Below, in pieces: positions 61,545 through 64,000 of a stretch of DNA of 64,000 nt (within the stretch, counting starts at the first letter, position 1; each line of letters opens with the position of its first letter). The DNA comes from Methylotetracoccus oryzae (lineage in GTDB: Bacteria; Pseudomonadota; Gammaproteobacteria; Methylococcales; Methylococcaceae). Below the pieces are notes generated by a model that searched no databases, was not told the DNA's origin, and worked only from the letters and a program-made list of their open reading frames with translations. Made by a program: the position numbers and the translations under genes. The stretch covers positions 62,001-126,000 of the forward strand of contig NZ_SRSH01000003.1 in NCBI RefSeq assembly GCF_006175985.1, read 5' to 3'.

Positions 61545-61736
61545 TCAGCCTGACCCGGCACTCGGCAGGATCTCGTCTTCGTGCAACATTTTGAAGATCC
61601 CGAAGCAGCCTTCGCAGCAAAAGTGCCGTTTACCGGAGGTAGTCGAAATTTCGTAATCGTCGACTTCGACGGGAAGGCCGCAGAGGTCGCAGACATCTTC
61701 CTGTGCGACGTCTGACTTCGGCGCTTCGGAGGCCAT
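61545..61736 (-). CDS. Small metal-binding protein (C-x-x-C / F-C-C-x-x-C type)
   Basis: 63 residues with C-D-L-C-G-L-P-V and then H-F-C-C-E-G-C-F-G-I-F, the metal-binding module found at the N-terminus of FixI/CtpA-like copper ATPases and TRASH/YHS-like domains. Here it is a free-standing protein at the head of the copper cluster, in the same direction as the ATPase. It probably hands metal to it. Confidence 0.85.
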   Translation of the reverse strand: MASEAPKSDVAQEDVCDLCGLPVEVDDYEISTTSGKRHFCCEGCFGIFKMLHEDEILPSAGSG

Positions 61737-61930
61737 GGGCGAACCCCGAACGGTTATTGATCAAGGCGTAACTGTAGCGGGATGCGACGCGTTTGTCGAT
61801 ATTCCCAGTGCCTGCGGAGAAGCTGCCCCGCGGGCCTCGATGTGCCGGCCTAAGCCTCCTGCTGCCGGCATGACGCAGTGCGCGGCATAAACCGCTTGAC
61901 GCCGGCAGGGGATGTGCGGCCGGAGCACGC

Positions 61931-62173
61931 TCAGTGGCAGCTGAAACAGGTTGTCGCGGCTTCAGAACCACCCGATGATCCGCCGACAGCACGGCTGGAG
62001 GCCTTCATCAAGGCGATGCGGAGCGCCCCGGTTACGCTCGATCCGAGCCCGATCCTTGCGGCGATAGCGGGGATCAGGATGAGCGAAGCGAACGCGAGCC
62101 CGGTACCGAGCAGCAATCTGCCCTGGTCACGGGATCGTGGTGTCCCGGCGCGAGAAATCACGGTAGTGGTCAT
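61931..62173 (-). CDS. Small membrane protein ending in C-F-S-C-H
   Basis: 80 residues from ATG 62173 with AGGAT upstream. One hydrophobic helix (L-L-L-G-T-G-L-A-F-A-S-L-I-L-I-P-A-I-A-A) and a C-terminal A-A-T-T-C-F-S-C-H that could bind metal. It precedes the metal-binding protein gene by 194 bases on the same strand, so it may belong to the copper cluster. No family recognised. Overlapping plus-strand frames are less protein-like. Confidence 0.5.
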   Translation of the reverse strand: MTTTVISRAGTPRSRDQGRLLLGTGLAFASLILIPAIAARIGLGSSVTGALRIALMKASSRAVGGSSGGSEAATTCFSCH

Positions 62174-62464
62174 GGATCGATCCTGTCAATGAGTTGGAAA
62201 TCAGGCCGCGGACGTCCGAGCATCAGGGGCCCGGGATTACCTGCCCCCGCGATCAGGCAAGTGCCATGCCCATGCGCGCTTTCGTGAGCCGACAAGCGCT
62301 TGCCGGGAAGGATCGCGTCGGAATCCGGGCCGACCCACGGGAAAACCCTGAGATCTCTGTGTGAAATGACGCACAGTCCAAGGATAGTGCGGCGCCGGCG
62401 GATCGGCGCGTTCCGGACGCCGGGTCGAGCAAACGACCGGTTGGTACCGGCGGGTTTCCTTCCG

Positions 62465-63277
62465 TCAGGTCGGTGGGGACTTGGGGTTTGACTGGAACGG
62501 GACTTTCAAAAGATCGATGAATCGCAGGCGCATCGGGTCGCGCAACTCGTCCAGTCCGATTTGCAGCCCTTCCTGGCCGCTGTCAGGCGTGGCGAGGTAA
62601 GTGCCAAACAACCAGTCCCACCAGGGCACCGAAAAGCCGAAATTCGAGTCGGTTTCGCACCGGCGCCGAGAATGGTGAATGCGGTGCAGATCCGGTGTGA
62701 TCAATAACTGCCGGACTGCCCGCTCGGTTCGAGGGGAGAGACGAACATTGCCGTGGTTGAATTGAGCGCAGGCATTCAGCAGGGCCTCGAAGGTCAACAC
62801 CACGGCGGGCGCGATCCCAAAGGCGGCGACCAAAGCCATCTTGAAGAACATCGACAACACCAACTCGAACGGGTGGAATCGAATCGCCGTCGATGTGTCA
62901 AACTCGAGGTCGCTGTGATGGACCTTGTGGAGCCGCCACAGCAGCGGTACCTTGTGAAAGACGACATGCTGGGCGTAGATCGCAGCATCGAGCAGTAACA
63001 GGGACAGAACCGCGGCCGCCCATGGGGACAGTCCGATTGCCGGGAACAGGCCCCAGCCACGTTCTGCTGCAAACCATGCGACACCGAAAGCGCCACCGCC
63101 GCTGAGCATGCGCAACACGCCGAAGTTCAAGGTCATCAACGCGAGATGGCGTGTAACCCGGGAGATTTTGCGCTCGCCGCCGCGGTGGAACGGCCTCAGC
63201 CACTCCCAGAACAACATCAGAGCTAGGGCGATTGCGAAGAGGCTCAGGCGGGTGATTGCGGTCTCTGTCATGCTCAT
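62465..63277 (-). CDS. Fatty-acid hydroxylase / sterol desaturase superfamily protein
   Basis: 270 residues from ATG 63277 (ATG 63271 is also possible). Membrane di-iron enzyme with eight-histidine motif: H104-x3-H108, H117-K-V-H120-H121, F-H-P, and H-R-I-H-H-S-R in the second half. Four or five hydrophobic helices surround them. Members oxidise lipids at C-H bonds. Bacterial ones include sterol- and carotenoid-like substrates and alkylglycerol cleavage. The open frame extends upstream to 63709 but that part overlaps the divergent DUF2064 gene and is not protein-like. The substrate is unknown. Confidence 0.88.
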   Translation of the reverse strand: MSMTETAITRLSLFAIALALMLFWEWLRPFHRGGERKISRVTRHLALMTLNFGVLRMLSGGGAFGVAWFAAERGWGLFPAIGLSPWAAAVLSLLLLDAAIYAQHVVFHKVPLLWRLHKVHHSDLEFDTSTAIRFHPFELVLSMFFKMALVAAFGIAPAVVLTFEALLNACAQFNHGNVRLSPRTERAVRQLLITPDLHRIHHSRRRCETDSNFGFSVPWWDWLFGTYLATPDSGQEGLQIGLDELRDPMRLRFIDLLKVPFQSNPKSPPT

Positions 63278-63448
63278 CAGGCAGGCCTCGAACAGCCAGT
63301 GGACGCGCCACAAGGGCACGCGGACACGCCTTACCTTGCCATTCCCGGGGCGGCGCGTCGAGAGGCTGAGAGCTGCGGGCCAGCTCTTGCTGTTGCGCTG
63401 TGGCCGCCGAATCCCGCTTCCCGGTGGGGCGGTCAAGAGCACGATCTG

Positions 63449-64000
63449 ATGGTTCCGCTGCACCGAGCCTTCCCGAGTGCGGGGCAGTCCCCGGAGGGCG
63501 CGGAATCCGGTGTCGGTTCGCTTTTCCAGGTCTTTGCGAAGGCCCCCGTTCCGGGCTTCGCGAAGACGCGGTTGATTCCGGTCCTGGGAGCAGACGGGGC
63601 GGCACGTCTCCAGGGCGCACTGGTCCGGCATACTCTTGAGGTTTGCTGTGCGGCGGCTCACGCCGTGAATGGGCGCGTGGAACTGTGGTGTGCGCCGGAT
63701 GCGGGACACCCGCTTTTCGAGCGTTGCGCGACGGATTTCGGCGTGCGTCTCGAGTCGCAGCGCGGTAGCGACCTCGGCGAGCGCATGTGCGGTGCGTTCG
63801 GCGCGGGGCTACGGCGTGCCGCGGCGGTCGTTCTGCTTGGCAGCGACGCGCCCGGTCTCACGACGGAGGACCTGATCGCGGCAGCCGGCACACTCGCGAG
63901 CGGCAGCGACGGCGTCCTGGTGCCGGCACTGGACGGCGGGTACGTACTGATCGGCCTCACTCGTCTCGAGGCGGGCCTGTTCGAAAGGGTCGAATGGGGC
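63449..64000 (+). CDS. TIGR04282/DUF2064 glycosyltransferase-like protein (runs off the window)
   Basis: From ATG 63449 the frame is open to the window end, 184 codons. It reads V-F-A-K-A-P-V-P-G-F-A-K-T-R-L-I-P-V-L-G, then Q-R-G-S-D-L-G-E-R-M, V-V-L-L-G-S-D-A-P-G-L-T and L-D-G-G-Y-V-L-I-G-L, the defining motifs of DUF2064 nucleotidyl/glycosyl transferases sometimes tied to arsenosugar synthesis. It lacks only its C-terminal ~40 residues. An earlier GTG start is possible. It is divergent from the hydroxylase, 171 bases apart. Related enzymes often pair with a family 2 glycosyltransferase, which would lie beyond the edge. Confidence 0.88.
   Translation, partial: MVPLHRAFPSAGQSPEGAESGVGSLFQVFAKAPVPGFAKTRLIPVLGADGAARLQGALVRHTLEVCCAAAHAVNGRVELWCAPDAGHPLFERCATDFGVRLESQRGSDLGERMCGAFGAGLRRAAAVVLLGSDAPGLTTEDLIAAAGTLASGSDGVLVPALDGGYVLIGLTRLEAGLFERVEWG

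Overview
This 64-kb window comes from a GC-rich bacterial chromosome, most likely a gammaproteobacterium. The evidence is a canonical proteobacterial RpoD C-terminus followed directly by a lysidine-type tRNA-Ile(CAU), the arrangement also known near rpoD in enteric bacteria, together with an Anbu peptidase, a CheB/CheR fusion, HMA2-associated copper ATPase genes and abundant PAS-rich hybrid kinases. I cannot fix the family from sequence alone. No rRNA operon, CRISPR array or prophage was seen.

Layout. 1-480: 3' end of rpoD, tRNA-Ile2 and its terminator. 0.7-6.1 kb: small exported proteins, including a nine-gene minus-strand run of envelope/stress genes (two unrelated lysozyme-inhibitor-like families, SH3, GlsB-type membrane protein, DUF3597, coiled coil, lipoproteins, one of them broken by an amber codon). 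6.5-9.4 kb: SWIM zinc-finger protein, a gene remnant and a Uma2 nuclease. 9.5-18.7 kb: cytochrome b561, a 1150-residue P-type ATPase fused to a CDF transporter, redoxin, YedK/HMCES, a small secreted protein behind a c-di-GMP riboswitch, and a Ca2+/H+ antiporter. 19-22 kb: secreted DUF1566-like protein and an outer-membrane barrel. 22-27 kb: hybrid histidine kinase and CheB/CheR-PAS fusion. 27-32 kb: fatty-acid desaturase, Anbu/transglutaminase divergent pair, RRM protein, hemolysin III family protein. 32.9-34.8 kb: a second, divergent full-length RpoD paralogue. 35.8-39.7 kb: DUF4239, J-domain, Bfd-like and rhodanese proteins. 40-44.5 kb: a 1478-residue multi-PAS hybrid kinase. 44.6-47.2 kb: TetR regulator divergent from an SDR and an Old Yellow Enzyme. 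47.6-52.0 kb: a Ser/Thr kinase-ATPase gene cut off by an IS1182-type element. 52.1-55.9 kb: a visibly lower-GC block (sulfotransferase, glycosyltransferase, SGNH hydrolase, WecB) probably acquired by transfer. 56.2-57.9 kb: an ABC half-transporter with a degenerate ATPase domain. 58.0-62.2 kb: copper-ATPase/HMA2 cluster. 62.5-64.0 kb: fatty-acid hydroxylase superfamily protein and the start of a DUF2064 transferase that runs off the window.

Themes. Metal transport recurs (P-ATPase/CDF fusion, Cax, copper ATPase cluster). Envelope protection and signalling dominate the rest. Two copies of a ~100-bp palindromic interspersed repeat (20.4 and 31.1 kb), a 32-bp tandem duplication and several near-perfect palindromes lie in intergenic DNA.
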